Shown here: positions 1-19,049 of the stretch, piece by piece
Numbering within the stretch: position 1 is the first letter of the stretch
How the letters are laid out: each line of letters starts with the position of its first letter
NCBI RefSeq assembly: GCF_041146795.1
Contig: NC_135172.1
Location: 37,061,623-37,125,622 of the forward strand
Reading direction: 5' to 3'
DNA length: 64,000 nucleotides
Source: Maylandia zebra
Lineage: Eukaryota > Chordata > Actinopteri > Cichliformes > Cichlidae
Made by a program: the position numbers and the translations under genes
The notes under the pieces: model-generated
Seen by the model: only the letters and a program-made list of their open reading frames with translations
The model's database searches: none
Told to the model about the DNA's origin: nothing

Positions 1-1550
1 CAGATTACAGTGGAAAAACATTCTCAGTGCAACATTATGAAAACAGTTTCAGAATCACATAATGAAACAATGTTTCATCTCAGACCTCAAATACACACTC
101 AGTGTTGGATTGTAACAGTGTGGGAACATTTTATGAACTGAAACGTGACAACATTCTTTAAACACTCTCAGAATGGTGCAGTTAGAACATAAAGTCTTAG
201 CTAAACTATTAATTTCACAGGAAGTTTATCTGAAATTTAAAAAAACCCTAAAACATTCTCAGTACATTTGATTACATTTTTTTCTTCATAAATAGCTATA
301 TAATGGTAAAATACACTAATAAAATAAAATAATAAAATAAAATAATGGTAAAACTTTAAAAAAAACAAAAACAAAAAAACAAAAAAAAAAAAACCACTAG
401 TTGAGTTCCTGGGGTTACAGGTTAATGAATCAACCTAACCACCGGTGGTGCAACGTGTGCAACGTGTGAACACTTGTGGTTGTTCCAAAGCAAAGAGGTT
501 CTCAGTTCAAAGCCGATGGCCGGATGGAGTTTTAGTGCATTGAATTTACACATTCTGAGACTCTGGCACAGCTTCCCATGTGATCATGTGCTGGGTCACT
601 TTAAACATGTTTGCTGTTTTGTTTTGTGTCTAACTTACTTTTAGTCTAGTCTTAACTTGAGACTTGAAATATCTCAGTCTTTTAAAAATGAGAGGAAACT
701 TGACAAAAAGAGGATGAAAAGAAACAGACAAACAAAGTGGCAGGCTTAAAAAGCATCTACAGCAGATGCACACTATCTGAAGGTCATGTCTTTAAGAATT
801 AGCCAAAAATCGAGTAAAGACCTGACACAAAACCCGAGAGATGTATCTGCCCCTGAGCTATTTTAAGTAATTACAAGAATGCAGGTATAAGAGAGTTCAG
901 AGTGCGCTGAAGAATAAAGGCCATCATGTCAAATATTAACTTTCAAACCCATGAGAATAGTGCAAGTTCTGTTTTTGCCTTACATACTGTATCCCTATGA
1001 ATGTTTGCAGATGTTTTGATAATTTGCTACACCCATTTCTCATTTTTCTAGCAAAATATAAACAAATGAAGGGTGACTTTAGCCTTGGGCACAATATTGT
1101 ATCTTGGCCTCTTCTGCAAATAGACATGACCACAAAAATCAGCCTTGTTCTTATGAATCAAGCATTTTAACCTGTATTAGCACTGACGTACATCGATTTT
1201 TTTTTAAGAACAGTAGTAGTAGATTCGCTTTTTCTCTTCAAACAAAATGAGTAGGGGCCACTGGGGACATAATTTTGAATGATCTACACATACGTAGCAC
1301 CTTTTGAACCTTTATTAGGATCTACAACCCACTTTACAGTGTGTTTCTCATTCATAAATTTACCAATGATAGCAGAGCCGCTAAGCCATAGCACCTGAAT
1401 GGAACAGAGCTCAAACTACCAAACTGTTATAAAGCTATTGGTGTAAGAATATTTATTCTGGGCAAGAATACTGTAAAAGAAGAGTTGCAATAAATAAATA
1501 AATAACAGAGTGCTTAGATATTTCTTCTCCAGCATTTATTATTGTTGCTT
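1..1550. other. non-coding flank, no gene seen
   Basis: AT-rich sequence with an A-rich tract near 356-395, the SINE-like fragment at 437-535 and a short (AAAT) run near 1490-1505. The part next to 1558 is probably 3' untranslated sequence of the minus-strand gene that follows. I see no other exon with splice sites here. Confidence 0.5.
437..535 (+). repeat. degraded tRNA-type SINE-like fragment
   Basis: The stretch has an A-box-like part (accggtggtgca) and, about 60 bases on, a B-box-like part (ggttctcagttcaaagcc), followed by the 'ggccggatggagttt' run that follows the B box in many fish SINEs. No intact target duplication is visible and the copy is strongly diverged. Family assignment rests on remembered consensus and is tentative. 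Confidence 0.45.
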
Positions 1551-1557
1551 TTTAGTT

Positions 1558-2421
1558 TTACCCCACACAGTCTGCCATCACTACTAAGTTTCCTCTGTCT
1601 CTCTTCTGAAGATAAACATTAAGAGATTCTCCCTTCAGCCTTTCATTTGTAGGGCCATCTGTGAATGTGAGACACAGCTCCATTAGAGCTGGAGGAACAG
1701 GCGGCTCTTTGCCTGTTTTGTCCATAAAACAATCTCTGATTGTGCTGAAAAGCATGCGAGCAGATTTGTTCTTCTTGTTGTTGTGTTCAGGCTGCCAAAT
1801 ATCGTGTAAGTCGTCTTGTTCGTTTATGTAATTGGCAAAATGTTCACTGATGTCAGTCTGCCACCTTAAACACATTTTTTAAAAGGTTAAAAATACATAC
1901 ATATATTTTTTTCACTTTGGTAACCGGATGTCCTCAGGTACTTCATTACACAGAACCTAGGCTGTGAAAATGTATAAGGCCCTTCAGATCTCAGGTTCAG
2001 GTCAGTAACGGGTTAAAAGTATCTGCCAATGATCCAGCCTTTAGTTGTATAGTACTGTGTGTGACTCTGCGTGTATTTGTTTGTGTGCGTGTATGTGTGC
2101 GTGTTTAAGGGAGAGATGATGTCATGACTGATGATGTGCTAATGGGCCCAAAGGGGTTATCAGATGAACCTTTCCCTGCCTACCTTAATGGGATAGTGGC
2201 TACTGTGGTTGTGCATGATTGTATGTACACTCACTGACTGCATACACAAGGAGACATTCTGAATATATCTCGTCACAAGAGTGCTTATCCCTGAATTTTT
2301 TATCTTTATATTCCAGGCACGCAGATTCATTGAACATCATTACAATACAGGACAGAAGCCACTCTGTGTAAAACTGTTCCTGTACTGTGCCAAGCAGCTG
2401 TAACTGCTTCAAATACTCCTC
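1558..2421 (-). CDS. 3' exons of an unrecognised gene
   Basis: Two minus-strand exons read as one protein end. The exon at 2421-2246 follows a cttcag acceptor, starts in phase 0 (EEYLKQLQLLGTVQEQ...) and ends at a gt-atgc donor two bases into a codon. The exon at 1864-1558 follows a tttaag acceptor, completes that codon (V, then WQTDISEHFANY...) and ends in TAA at 1560-1558. Together they give about 160 residues, mostly charged and helical-looking, rich in K, E, D and L, with no transmembrane segment or signal peptide. One hydrophobic stretch (WLLSCIVMMF) looks like a buried helix. I do not recognise the family. The clean splice phase and coding look make a real gene likely. More 5' exons must exist; one candidate is at 4083-4047. 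Confidence 0.65.
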
Positions 2422-4046
2422 CTGAAGCCACTAATGAGGTCAGTGGAACAAGGAAACATACTAAAGTCTTTTTAAAGGAGATACATAAATCTGTCATCCA
2501 CTGGCTTTGATCACTGTCTCTTGTTACTCCTCAGAGTCGCTACTTTTCACATCAAGAAAAAGCAGATTTTCTAAAACCAACTAAATCAATGATCATCAAA
2601 AATGACGAATATCGTCAGCGGCATCTCTGTCTGTGTACAGAGCTGTATGTGTGTGTGTGTGTGTGTTTGTGTTTATTTCCCAGCTTGATATTGACTGAAA
2701 ATCACTTTCCTAAATCTGTTGAGTGGGTAGTACAGACAAGGCTGAACACAGGCGAGGCAGAGCGGGTTGTGGCCTGCCTGCAAGCACGCACACTTTCGTA
2801 GACATGGAGGAAATGTGGCAATAGTAGTAAGAAGCCAGTGACTGCTTACAGTTTAAACTGAAACTCCAAATAAAAACTCATGTTTAAGGAGCTGAAATGT
2901 GTATTGTACATTGGTGTCGTATAAACCTTTATCTTGAGTTTAAAGGGCTTATGGTCTTTGACCCTTGAGTCATGGGAGAGGGCAGTTGAGGAAAACAGAT
3001 CACTGTATAGCAACAGGAAAACCACAAGGAAATGGCCCACTATGGGAGTTGACTGGAGAAGATGTGGATTTAACATTTCAATTTGCATTGTGAAATAAGG
3101 AATAGCTCAATAGTAAGGCAGTATTAGGGCAGTTTTCCCAATGCATGAGGATTGTGGTTTGGTTTTTAGCCTTCTAAGAACAACCTTTCATGTAATAATG
3201 TAGACATGGAGTATTAAAGAAAGAATAACAGTGGTTACAAAAACTTCATGACTCAACAGTCCATATGAATAACAACCCTGCCCAGACCACGCCAGGCTGC
3301 TGTGGGCTGCTAACTTGGTGGTGGTGGAAAAAATGCATGTGTGGCACATAATAATCTGCAATGAGTCATACGTTTGACTGACATAGAAGATTATTTTTCC
3401 ACACTAAGTGTACGAAAATGTAATAAAAATACAAAAGCTGTGAACATCTGTGAAATGTATGTGTTTGCAAAAGGCTGTGTGCATCTGTGGATGAAGCAGC
3501 CATATGTCAATCTACAAAATACCAAATGGTTATGGAGCCCAAGAGACAGCATATGTGCTCTCCTTCTCCACTCTGCTCTGTTTCTGTGTGTTCCTGCAGT
3601 ACAGAATCGCCTCCATATAAAGCCTAATAGGGAAAAACCCGGCAACCTAGTTCTGTTTATTACCCCTAATTAACCGAAAGAGCAATAATTAACTACCTTT
3701 AGTTTTTGTTCGATTTTTTTTTTTTTTTTAGCTATATTTAGTTTGTTATACAGGCTGTAATTTAATGACAAATAAACGACTCGTTTAGAGTACGCATTCT
3801 ACACCCGCTGTGCAATGCAAACTGAATAATTAAATGCAACTTAAAGGGCGTTTTCTCAGAGTTTAAAGATAAATCGGGGAAAAAAAATAGTCCGGTTGCT
3901 GAAGATGTGGATAGCTCCAGATCTGCATGACACTCATGAGGTCCACACCCATCCATCCATTGCAGTCATTGTTTCCATTTCTTCCCCCGTTTAAAGAAAA
4001 AAGAAAGAAAGATCGAAGAGAAAGCCGTAAAACAAACTGTTCTTAC
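2422..4046. other. putative intronic sequence
   Basis: Lies between the candidate first exon and the two downstream exons of the unrecognised minus-strand gene. It has a short GT run near 2648-2666 and a T-rich tract near 3715-3730. No exon with matching phase was found. Confidence 0.4.
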
Positions 4047-4083
4047 CGTATTTGGGGTCCGGGTTTTTCTCCTCCATCTCCAT
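4047..4083 (-). CDS. possible first coding exon of the same gene
   Basis: On the minus strand an ATG at 4083 opens MEMEEKNPDPKYG and runs to a strong donor (cg|gtaagaac). It ends one base into a codon, whereas the exon at 2421 starts at a codon boundary, so at least one exon of length 3n+2 would be needed between them; I could not find it. The region just upstream is GC-richer and lies 1.9 kb from the divergent GCDH start, which fits a promoter. Linking this exon to the one at 2421-1558 is inference. Confidence 0.35.
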
Positions 4084-5940
4084 TCTCACGCACTGCTGCT
4101 TGCTGCTGATCAGACCTAACCCAGGACAGTTTCCATGGAAATGTCGAGGCAAAAAAACATCAATAACAGTGACCGACTGCAACAGCCACACAGCAGACTG
4201 AAGACGGAGACCACCCCAAGCCAAATTGGAGCAAAGCGCATTCCAGTCTAACGGAAAGGAGAGCCAGCCAATGAGAGACCGGGGCCTGCTGACCGACAGC
4301 TGCTGCAGCCACTCAGGATTACCCTGACGAGGACAAAGGCTGTGCAATGGAATGTGTAGAATTTAAAGACCAAATGTGCTTTTAAAGAACATAACGCATT
4401 CAGAAAGATTATTGCATAATACGGTAATTATTTTAAGTTATTTATTTTGTCTAAACATCATTACGTCGTTTGCTGAGAATCGAAGAGAACTACTTCCCAA
4501 AGAAGACGCATACAAAGAGCACGGTGATGAAAAATACATTTTTGTCAAATTTACCTCAAATTAATGAAACTTTCCGCCCCATAAAAATGAAATTTTATTG
4601 GCAATCTTCTCTTCAAAAGAAAAAGTATCAACTGGGATTCTGCCACCGAGAGAAAATCCAAATTTGTCAATACAGTCCCCTCAGTCTCTGTGTTTACAAG
4701 TAAACGTGGCTTAAATGTGCAAATCTCTGAGGCTCTATGAAGAGAAAATTCTCTTTAACCTATGTATTTTGTATCATTGCTAGTAAGTGATTCTTCTTCC
4801 ACCAGCACAGTCGTGTAGTCTGAGAAATGATGTTTTACTAAGAAATAAGTAAGATAATTATTACCATTTACTGACTCATAACATGGGAGACTCAAGCTTA
4901 TAGAAAAGTGGAGTAGGAAACTCATGCATACCAAGAAGATACTATGACCTGGAGACATATTTTCATCAGAAGGGTAAAGGGAGAAGGGCATCACTGGCAA
5001 AACTGCTGGCCTGCTGTTTCTTTGCTCCACGCGGGAGGTATTGACATTACAGATATGCTGTGTTACACAAAACCAATTTTCACATTCTTGGAAAGATTAA
5101 TTAATGATTGAAAGACGAACAGTTTGGAAAGACTGTAATGCATCTTCACATTGCATAATAGGCTCCAGCCTTTGGTTCCAAAAGTGTCATGTAAAGGTTT
5201 GCCAGGAAAACAATAAATAATTAAAGCGTTTGGCACGTTATCAGGTTACTTATGAAAAGCGTGAGGATGTTTTTTATTGCTTTTTAGTACAATATGCCAA
5301 ACAAATAAACTGTAACATACAACATTTTACAAAGCTCACTGGTATTTCTTTCTTTTTAAAATTTGTAAATATATAGGTTGAGATTTCATTTAATTGGCTT
5401 TTTTCTGTGAGCAGGAAAAACATCAAAAACATTTATATATGCACATTTACATTTTACAGATTCATTTCTTTGCCTTTCTTCTTTATATTACCCAAACTTA
5501 AAAGTTACAGTGTAACCTACATATGTGCTTCTTGTCACTTGTAAAACTTCAGTGCAGGGTCAACATTCTGCACATGGCTCATTTTACCGGCCAATGAGCT
5601 CGAAGGCTGGGCCAACACCTTCCACACCCCTAACTCATCCATCCATCCACACACGCCATTTTGAGTGCGTAAATATGTGCCAAATTCAGTCCGCAGACCT
5701 GCTGAAACTTCGCACACTTGTGTAAAAATAGCGCAGGAGCAGCCTCGAACACCTCCAATATTCAAACTTCCCGCACTTATCTTATAAAAATCTGTTACAA
5801 GCGCAAAAGGCTCTTCAAAGTCCGTTGCGTGACGTTCACGAGTTGCACTACTTTTACTGTCATGCGCTGGCTCAGTGTTTTGCCTCATCTATCATGGCGG
5901 AAAAGTCTTCCCGTCTTACACTTTACGTAAACCTGTGACG
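4084..5940. other. intergenic space between divergent genes
   Basis: Separates the candidate minus-strand first exon from the GCDH 5' end. I see no coding exon with splice sites. Promoters of both genes presumably lie at the two ends, but I recognise no specific motif. Confidence 0.4.
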
Positions 5941-5949
5941 TTTCTATTA

Positions 5950-6028
5950 CTTAAGCAACTTTTCACAGCTCATATCGCCATCGAAAAGTCATCTTATAAT
6001 CTGATCACCCACCTGAGAGGGGAAAAAA
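5950..6028 (+). other. gcdh: probable non-coding first exon of gcdh
   Basis: A donor (aaaaaag|gtaggct) near 6029 is the likely end of a 5' untranslated exon that joins the acceptor at 6342, four bases before the ATG. The transcription start is not resolved; the left edge is a guess. Confidence 0.4.
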
Positions 6029-6346
6029 GGTAGGCTACTATAAAGTATTTTGTTTGGATATGTTGATCTTGATGTATTTGGCATGCTTTAAGGAGAAATG
6101 TGTGAAGCATTTTACACAGGTTATAAGGAAATGTCTGATTAAACATTTTTAACATATTTGTTTAACCCAAATAAAAACTACACACCAAAGTTTGCCCCTT
6201 ATATAATAAGATGATATAACAATACCCAAACACAAAAGTAACTTTGCTACAACTTGCACTCAGGTATTATTGCGTAATAACGCCTCAAACACTGTGAGGT
6301 GTACACTCTAATATGCATTTACTTTTATTTTGTGCCCTTTAGTAAA

Positions 6347-9386
<3,040 letters not shown>

Positions 9387-9620
9387 ATGATGTCAACTAT
9401 CTTCTTCAAACTGACTTGAAGTGATGAAATTTGAAACTAATTTACCTCATATTAAGAGCAATTCATGGTGGGATACATCACAAACACCTCATCATATTCA
9501 CATTTATAGCATACTGGGGGAGGCAATATATTATTGCCTTGTTAAAGTGAATATTAAAGGTCAACCTAACATAGCTTACGGTCCAACTGAGATATGATAT
9601 TTATGATGACAATGCATGTA

Positions 9621-9626
9621 AATAAA
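9621..9626 (+). terminator. gcdh: poly(A) signal of gcdh
   Basis: AATAAA about 235 bases after the gcdh stop codon, with a second overlapping GAAATAAAC a few bases on. The 3' ends of gcdh and syce2 converge here. Confidence 0.6.
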
Positions 9627-10048
9627 TGGCTTGAAATAAACAGGAAGATGTTTTAATTGAAGACCCTAAATAACGCGTCTTGAATTCTCAAATGTTTTCA
9701 TGTCACATTGGTTGATTTCAATCTAAAGAATCGCACACTGGGATCACTGTAAAGACAACAGTTTATAACAATACATAAATGGTAAATCACAAGTAATTTA
9801 GAATATTTTGCTTGTTTGTTGTCATTTTATTTACTAAATCAACTTATGTTAAAACAAAAGAGAGAGAAAACAGTATTCAACTTTTCTTATCTTGGACTGA
9901 AGCCATCAATGTTAAGTAGAACTATTGTCCTATAAGCAACCAAAAGAAAGAGGAAGCAAAACACTGAACATTACACTGAATATATTTACTAATACTGAAT
10001 AACTTAATGAGTTCACAATACGATTAACTTCAGATAGAAATTATAATC

Positions 10049-12259
10049 TCATGGCATGTCTCCTTCACGGAGACATGCCAGGGCTCTGTTGGCTTCCAGC
10101 AGCTCATGACTGAACTTTGTGCAGCTGTCCAGCACCTCCTGCAGCTCCTGCAGATTCACCTGCATCCTGTCACTGTTCTCTTCAAAGACCCTGTACATGT
10201 GCTCCTTCATCTGCATGCACAAATCTGTCACCTGATAGATGGAAAGGATCAGAACAGATCAGAGATGGTCAGAAGCTTTGTAGACATGACAGCCGAGCAT
10301 CTGCTACTAGCTCCAGCTAGATGCATAAAATTAATTTTGTACCTTTTCTACCAACGTCTCCTGAAAGCTGTCTATCATTTTCTGGTTACTGATGCGGCTT
10401 TGGTTAATCTTTTCCACCAATTCCTGTGCCTTTCTGCTGATATCATCTGTCCTTGAGCTACAACAAATGTAGATTAGATTAGAATCCAATTCCTTATTGA
10501 AGTTAAGATTCCTATTTAATTAACATTTTCCCCACTTCCTTTACCTAACGATCTGTCCTCTATCCCCCATCACAGATTGGTTCTTTTAGCACATAAGTGA
10601 AATCCTGTCTTCCTGATAATTTAAGGGCTGCACTCTCTTTCACTCACTCTTTTTCATCACATTGGGCAGGAATTATTTTAGTTTAGTAACTTAATGTAAC
10701 CAATAAATTCATAACTAGTGTAAATTGGAAACTTTGCTTATTTGCCAGACATAGCAGTCCATGGTTCTTCCACCCATTTAATTCACAATTGGATTAAATA
10801 TACAGTAACTTAAACCTTTAAGTACAGAAGCACTTATTATTTGAGGAAAGATACAAGTGATCTTAAAGTAACGTTCCCAACATTACACAGCTGGGTGAGT
10901 AAAGATGACTGATCTACCTGCTATGGTGCTCTTGAATCTCAGTCACGCTCACACTTGAAGATTCCCCCCTTGATGAATCACAGTCTGTGTCTTCTGTCTG
11001 CCTCATCAAACATAATGAAACAAAGAAATTATTCTACTTTAATCAGCTGTATAAGAAACATTAATCATGGAGATCTAATGCTGCAGATGCTCTGAATTTC
11101 AGGAAGAACTGAAATTATAGTTTAACCTGTATAATCATCAATCACCCAAAGTAAAATCTCAGATAATTAAGGCACTAGGCTACAGTACCTTCCTCCTTAG
11201 AGCTCAATTTGAGGGATGGACTACTACCGTTCAAAAGATATTCCAATGTTAAAGGAAAGAGCCGCCTGTAAAGTGCTAGTCTTAGGTGTTTATTAAGCAG
11301 TGGTGTGGTGATACTGGCCCCTCCTGGAATACACTGTATCCACAGAAACACTGGGGCACCTACACATTACACCTGCAGGACCTGTTCATCCATGGAAACC
11401 CACACAAGAAGCTCCCAGTGAACAGTTTTTGTGCTGATATTAAAACCAGAGGAGGTTTGAACCTCTTACTGGGTCAAAACCATTACAAATTATGCCCTAA
11501 ACCCTATTCTGCAACTTTACCTTGTAAATGGCTGATCCTAGATGCATCCACTTTGCAATAATAACACTTAACAGCTGATCACTGAATGTCTAGTAGGGAG
11601 GAAATTTTACAAACTGACTTGTTGCAACAGTAGCAAAGACCCATCCTTTCACAAATGAAGAAAGATTTCACGGCTAGGTGCTTGATATGACACACCTGTG
11701 GACCATTATTTATTTTCATATAGTGTTTTTAATCATAACTGCACATAATCTTTGTCACCTTATCTAAATATGCCAGTGTTGTTTTTATTCTTGTATTAAG
11801 AGAATACACATTACCATCCGTGAGACTTCACACCCTTTCTTGGGAGTGTACTGAAAATTTGATGGTAGGTCCTCAAAACCAAAATCCATTTGGGTCTTTT
11901 GACTCTGCAAAGCTAAATCTGAGCTGAACGGGGGAAAAACAATCACACCATTACAAAAAAGTTTAAAATACAGTCATTAGCAAAAGTATATAGCTAGTTA
12001 GGCTAGTCTGTAAAGCTAGCTTAGTTACAGGCATATTTGCGTCAAAAAGAACCCCTCTATATAACATACATATTACATTATTCAGTTGGTCATATACAGT
12101 AATAAACAAGGGCTATAACCTAGCTTTGGCCCAAAACTGCTACACAAATAATGCTTTACACTAGCTAACGGCTAACTACTACCTATTTAGGATTAAAGCT
12201 AGAGTCATAATCCGGCGGTTTTTCTACTAAAACCTATTCAGCCATACTTACTTGAACAT
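10049..12259 (-). CDS. syce2: synaptonemal complex central element protein 2
   Basis: A structural protein of the central element of the synaptonemal complex; with TEX12 it forms fibres that hold homologous chromosomes together in meiotic prophase. Coding exons in gene order: 12259-12252 (eight bases, ATG TTC AA), 11923-11815, 10997-10918, 10457-10343, 10231-10049. The sum is 495 nt, 164 residues, and all phases join. The N-terminal third is polar and probably disordered (FGFEDLPSNFQY; SSSVSVTE). Residues from about 67 form one long coiled coil (AQELVEKINQSR, KMIDSFQETLVEKV, DLCMQMKEHMYRVFEEN), matching the human pattern AQELIENINKSR. The human tail after the coil is longer. It converges tail to tail with gcdh, the same pair order as in human, which supports the name. 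Confidence 0.88.
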
Positions 12260-15598
<3,339 letters not shown>

Positions 15599-18590
15599 AG
15601 AACACAAAGGATCTGAGACAGGATCTCAACCTTCTTCTGCTGAGCTTCTTTAGCTCCTTTTTGTCATGTCTGAAACACCTTTCCAAACCTGCCCTAGAGT
15701 CACCCTATCTGTCTGGAAATACACAAGTTGTATGACTCACAAGGCCAGTTTGCATGCATGGATTTCCTTCTCTTGGAGCAGCTGATGTGTATTCGACCAA
15801 GACGGGAACAGACTACTGCACATTTCCTGCAGTCCTGAGCTCACGTAGAGCCTGTGATACTTTGTTTAACAGCCTTCACTTGTTGTGGATTTGTGCCAAG
15901 TTAGCGTCATGATTATACCTTTTTCTCCTGCCAGTTGTCATGTCATCCTAAACTGTCACTAAAGTCTGTAGCTAAGATATAAAGAACTTAATTTTGATCA
16001 TTTAACCACATTTATAATTGTGAACAAAGGCAAAGGTTCAAACTTCAGTTAATATCATGTATTAAAGCTTTTATTAACAACTGTTAATAATATCACAAAG
16101 TTTATTCACAAAATTTAAATACCTAAAGAGAAATAATAATGAAAGCAGTGCACCTTGAAGGTGTTTGTGCTGAATTCATGTGGTGAATATTGGTGCTTAG
16201 TCTATTTGCTAACACAGACTTATTCCTATACTAAATATATTCTGAGCCTTAGGAGGATAGGCTGAACTCGCTAATTAATAGGGTGAAGTTGATTCGATTA
16301 GTGTGACCTCTTTAAGGTGACTGTGTGATGCTTTCTAAAGATGTGAAGGTTACTTCAAAAAATGGAAAATACAAAAACAGAACAAGAATCTCCACTTTGA
16401 TATTGAGGTTAAGAAAAGCAACATCAACAAATAAAACAAGTTTTTATTTCTAAGAATTTATAATTGATTGTTATTTAAATTCTAAAAAAAATGTGTATAT
16501 GTAATGAACATCTGTAGAAGGGATACTTTTTTTTTTTGCTTGTTGGGATTAAAAAAACATGGTTATACAACACCAAATGACAGATTTCAGGGGCCATTTT
16601 AAGCAGCATATTGGCCGGCAAAATCCGTGGAGATTAAAAGCACATGGAGGCTGTGACAACACACACACATATTTGCACGCTGTCAGCACTTTCACTCATA
16701 AAAACAGACCATGTTAATACGACGTTTGCCAGCAAAGGTGGAGTAATCTCCTTTTTAGGTACAGGCCTGGAGCTTAAAAGGAGAAAAATGACCAGAGTAA
16801 CATATTTCAGGGGGAACGCTCATTGAGTTCACATTGCTCATTCCATCTGTGAAACCCGGAGGTCAGCATTCAGTGAGGGGTGGAGATTACGGAGAGAAGA
16901 TTAGATGAGCGGCTTAGCCTTTAATACAGTGTCCCTTTATTACTTTTGAGCTGTGGAATTAGATAATCGGACAGCATCGGGCCATTCTCAGTGTATGAAC
17001 TTCCAAATCTTGTGTGAGACGAATGACTGAAGATCTTCAATGGCTTCCGGGGAAGAGAGGGGTCAAGAGCAGAAGCAGGAAGTAAAGAGCCAGAGATTAA
17101 TGGGGAGAGGAAATGATCGGATTTAAGTGACCCAGGATTGAGCTCTCTGAAAGGGTTTTGTGTGACAGAGGCACAGAGGGTTAAAATTTCTATGACTGCA
17201 TTTTTAAACACTGCCTCTGATGTTTGCTTTTGCTTGAAAGGAAAACAAATGCACAAATGTGGAGCTGAGCATTGCAGATGTGCAGGTGCACAAACGCTTC
17301 TCAAGACAACTCAAACAGCTAATTGATGACACAACTTTTTTATTTCACTAAATACATAGATTAAAAAAAACTTTTTAAAACCTTTTTTTTCCTTTTGTTT
17401 TAAATCAAATCAATGTTTTCCTTTTTCTTGTTATTAATCCCACATTTTGTGCTCTCTTCTATTTCAGTGGTGTCAGTGGCAACAAACCTAACTAACTAAC
17501 TGAGCTAACTTTGTAGCAGCAGAGGGCGGATCAAGGACTTCATCTGTATGTTATTTTAACAGTTTTCTTAAAATTAGTTTTAAGAAGTCTAAGATGTATA
17601 TTGGTCTCCTAAAGAAGATATTTGTGACTTAATCTGCTAAATTTTTTGCCTTTTTAGTGCTTTTTTCCATTCATGCCAGTTCTGAAAATATGTATGATAG
17701 CCACTTAAAACCTGAATTTTAACTGCTGCTGATGTACTGCTAGAACATACAGGCATCCACTAGATGTGAAAGATCAGTAGACTGACTCACTTACAGGAAC
17801 TTTAGAAACTGCCTAATCTTTAGTGTCTGACCTGACATGTACCTCAGTCAGGTTTTCTTTTGGTCTACAGTGGATTTAAATAAGTCAGGGTTAAGTGATC
17901 CTTGGCAGTCCTCTATCTTCAGGTGATGGCTTACCCTCAACTGACTTCTCATCAGCATTGACTCACTTGGTGATTCTTGCTCTCACTCTGACGATGCATG
18001 ACACTAGTGGACTTTAACTCATCCCAATTGGATCAGGATAACACTCACCGGCCCTGTAATAGCCTCGGTGTAGTTAAGGCAAGGCCAAGCTTAAGGTAAA
18101 AATGTTTGTGGCATTACATCATGTAGAATAAATTATAGTTCTTGCCTGTTGTTGTTTCTGAAAGCGATGGGTGAACATATTTTGACAATGGAGAATAAAA
18201 ATCAACGATTCTCATAATTTTATTTTATATGAAACAGGTTTTAGTTTATGAATTTTTTTAAATATATATCAGCAGACGAAGGTAGAAAGAATAAAAACCA
18301 GCCTGTTGTCAGTCTCTGCGTCCTTCCCAGGTTAACTTTGACTGGCTGGCTGAATTTATTCAGATCACAGTCACTGCAAATCTGCTGTCGTCGAGCCTGA
18401 TCCTCTGCTGGCAGGCCAGGTGGTTCTCTCTCACAGACAAAAGAGCTCTCCCTGTGAAAGTCTTGACCTCTCCTGTCCTTCAGCAATAGCCAGCCTCATC
18501 AGTATTAAATCTCCTGATGTGATGAAGTGCTGTTTCTGGCACACATGTAACAGATGAATAAATCAACTCTAAATTTGTCACAATATGTCT
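15599..18590. other. intergenic and 3' untranslated sequence
   Basis: Begins with the 3' untranslated region of the small membrane protein gene and ends at the 3' end of acp5. T- and A-rich tracts occur near 16529 and 17361-17400. I see no exon with splice sites and no element with clear ends. Confidence 0.4.
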
Positions 18591-18596
18591 TTTATT
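18591..18596 (-). terminator. acp5: poly(A) signal of acp5
   Basis: AATAAA on the minus strand about 450 bases past the acp5 stop codon. It implies a 3' untranslated region of roughly 0.45 kb. Confidence 0.5.
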
Positions 18597-19049
18597 TGCA
18601 AAAAAAAAGTGCCTTTCTTTTGATGCATACCTCACCAATGCATTGATATTAACAGTCAGTTATATCAGAACTGGTAATAAAACGTGTACATTTCTTAAGT
18701 CTTTGGATTGAATAAGACTTGACAGGTTTCAGAAATCAGTGTAAGCCCCCAAATCATTCAATGCTTTCTCTAATTTCTCATTTGTTTTGAAAGACATAAA
18801 TTCAGATGCACTTGCAGAGTAAGAAATTCAAGCACCACAGCCACATTTTCAAAAGTTCAGGACAGATGACAAAGGCACTATTTATTTTACAGTAGCATAA
18901 AGTCACATTTAAAACCAGATGATTCTTTTAAAAATGCTTTGAAATTAATGCCAAAGATTTAAAAAAAAAAATAAGAGATCAAGACTCATTACTTGATTTC
19001 ACACTTACGCTGCAGATTACACCATATATAACTGTTCCTGCTCATCAGT

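Noticed and set aside
3991-4347. Minus-strand frame of 118 codons as a single-exon gene
   Set aside because: It crosses a strong gtaaga donor at 4046 and its upstream part has no coding character; only the short piece from 4083 to 4047 is kept as a candidate exon.
10106-10456. Plus-strand frame of 116 codons
   Set aside because: Antisense shadow of two syce2 exons.
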